A stretch of 6,812 nt of DNA from contig JAUXFK010000160.1 in assembly GCA_030623035.1 (NCBI GenBank), positions 1-6,812 on the forward strand, read 5' to 3'. This document shows, in pieces, positions 6,233 through 6,812 of this stretch (within the stretch, counting starts at the first letter, position 1; every line of letters begins with the position of its first letter). A model generated the notes under the pieces. The model was not told where the DNA came from and ran no database searches. It was given only the letters and a program-made list of their open reading frames with translations. Both the position numbers and the translations under genes were made by a program. The stretch is from Deltaproteobacteria bacterium (GTDB lineage Bacteria > Desulfobacterota > UBA8473).

Positions 6233-6240
6233 TGTTTAGC
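6225..6240 (+). repeat. Copy 3 of the GTAACTGTTTAGC-like repeat
   Basis: Reads GCTGTAATTGTTTAGC, with one change from copy 1 in the shared core. Copies 1 and 3 flank the long hairpin in the same orientation, as would be expected of repeats flanking an inserted element, although the spacing is not symmetrical. Confidence 0.4.
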
Positions 6241-6327
6241 CATCTTAAGGAGCTAACGAGATAGTATAGGAATTTCCTTTTTTTGACAGGATGTACGGTA
6301 ACTTCTCAATAAGTCTCCGGGCAGCCG

Positions 6328-6355
6328 CTGGATTCCAGCCTCCGCGGGAATCCAG
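6328..6355. repeat. Extragenic palindrome with 9-bp stem
   Basis: CTGGATTCC (6328-6336) is perfectly complementary to GGAATCCAG (6347-6355) around a GC-rich 10-nt loop (AGCCTCCGCG). This GGATTCC...GGAATCC form resembles extragenic palindromes that occur in many copies in proteobacterial and related genomes. Copy number cannot be seen from this window. Confidence 0.5.
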
Positions 6356-6410
6356 TGAACTACTGCAATATAGATGCCTTACTCCAACTTCTTGAAAACT
6401 GACGATATAC

Positions 6411-6466
6411 GGGATGACCAGGATATAAGAAGAGTAAACAAATCATGTAAATCCTGCCGCCCTGGT
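6411..6466. repeat. Degenerate CAGGAT-type inverted repeat
   Basis: GGGATGACCAGGATATAA on the left is mirrored imperfectly by ATGTAAATCCTG and CGCCCTGGT on the right. Exact cores are ACCAGG (6417-6422) with CCTGGT (6461-6466) and, alternatively, CAGGAT (6419-6424) with ATCCTG (6451-6456). It looks like a decayed copy of the CAGGAT/ATCCTG intergenic repeats known from several environmental bacterial groups. That assignment is from memory of the motif, not from a search. Confidence 0.35.
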
Positions 6467-6812
6467 GCGATTCGTTCACAAATAACTCTATCGCAAGCTC
6501 CCTCAAACAATTTGCAATTTTTCGCTTCGCTCTATTTGAATAAATTACCAATAGCGTAAAACTATCTGTTATCAGGCTGTTGTTCAAATCCCAATTCATG
6601 TTGCCCAAAAGGCTTTTTGACAAGTCTAAGGCCCATGCTCAGCGATTTCAAAACTCGCCCAACGGGGTTCAACCAGTTGAAATAGCCTATCTTTAGCTGA
6701 GTTTATCCCGAGAAAAAAAGGACCGAGACCTGTCAATAAAAAACCTTTTGAATAAAGCGAAAAGGGGGTTGGGCAACACCCCGTTATGACCAAACCCCTC
6801 CATTTACATAAA

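Larger units (their letters stand above)
5919..6812. other. Repeat-rich intergenic region upstream of the phosphatase gene
   Basis: About 890 nt without a convincing protein gene. Open frames here are short, lack ribosome binding sites and run across palindromes. The content is instead repeats: a long wobble-paired hairpin (6060-6167), three copies of a GTAACTGTTTAGC-like sequence, a 9-bp-stem palindrome (6328-6355) and a degenerate CAGGAT inverted repeat (6411-6466). At the right edge AGGGGGTTGG (6763-6772) can pair with CCAAACCCCT (6790-6799) with a single wobble, and TGTTGCCCAA (6599-6608) is repeated inverted at 6769-6778. The operon's promoter should lie in the left part of this region. 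Confidence 0.6.

Noticed and set aside
6360..6623. 87-codon minus-strand open frame starting with TTG
   Set aside because: No ribosome binding site, rare start, no recognisable motif, and it runs through the CAGGAT-type inverted repeat.
6661..6690. GGGGTTCAACC resembling a tRNA T-arm
   Set aside because: The flanking bases do not form the T stem, and no acceptor or anticodon arm is present.
5919..6812. CRISPR array in the repeat-rich region
   Set aside because: The repeats are few, diverged and irregularly spaced, with no spacer-repeat pattern.

Overview
This AT-rich window (roughly 40% G+C by eye) carries one signalling locus with all protein genes on the minus strand, so the genes read from right to left. 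It suggests a free-living Gram-negative environmental bacterium. Very large hybrid CheA proteins with an extra CheW and a receiver, next to Rsb/Spo-type partner-switch genes, are typical of Desulfobacterota, Nitrospirota, Planctomycetota and similar groups. The sequence alone does not fix the phylum. Ribosome binding sites are strong (GGAGG type) and the genes are closely packed.

Layout in transcription order: (1) 6812-5919, a long stretch with no convincing gene but several inverted and direct repeats, including a 27-pair hairpin in which every mismatch is a G-U wobble on the plus strand; (2) 5918-4731, a response regulator with a receiver domain, a linker helix and a PP2C/SpoIIE-type phosphatase; (3) 4727-4236, an anti-sigma-factor-type ATPase/serine kinase with a GTG start 3 nt behind gene 2; (4) 4197-4105, a possible 30-residue CxxC microprotein with an AAAAGGAGGA ribosome binding site; (5) 4104-3814, a non-coding leader with a perfect TATAAT box and a nested hairpin; (6) 3813-3508, a STAS-domain anti-sigma antagonist; (7) 3464-207, a 1085-residue CheA hybrid kinase; (8) 206-1, a non-coding tail with an unused, near-perfect Shine-Dalgarno sequence.

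The genes form a complete phosphatase / kinase / antagonist partner switch joined to a chemosensory kinase. By family knowledge, the ATPase would phosphorylate the STAS protein on Ser54 and the PP2C phosphatase would reverse this. Phosphorylation of the phosphatase's receiver, perhaps by this CheA, would set the balance. Free STAS protein would then sequester the ATPase from its target, classically a sigma factor. No sigma factor, MCP receptor, CheB, CheR or separate CheW is visible here, so the input and final output lie elsewhere. The link from CheA to the phosphatase is inferred from gene proximity and domain content.
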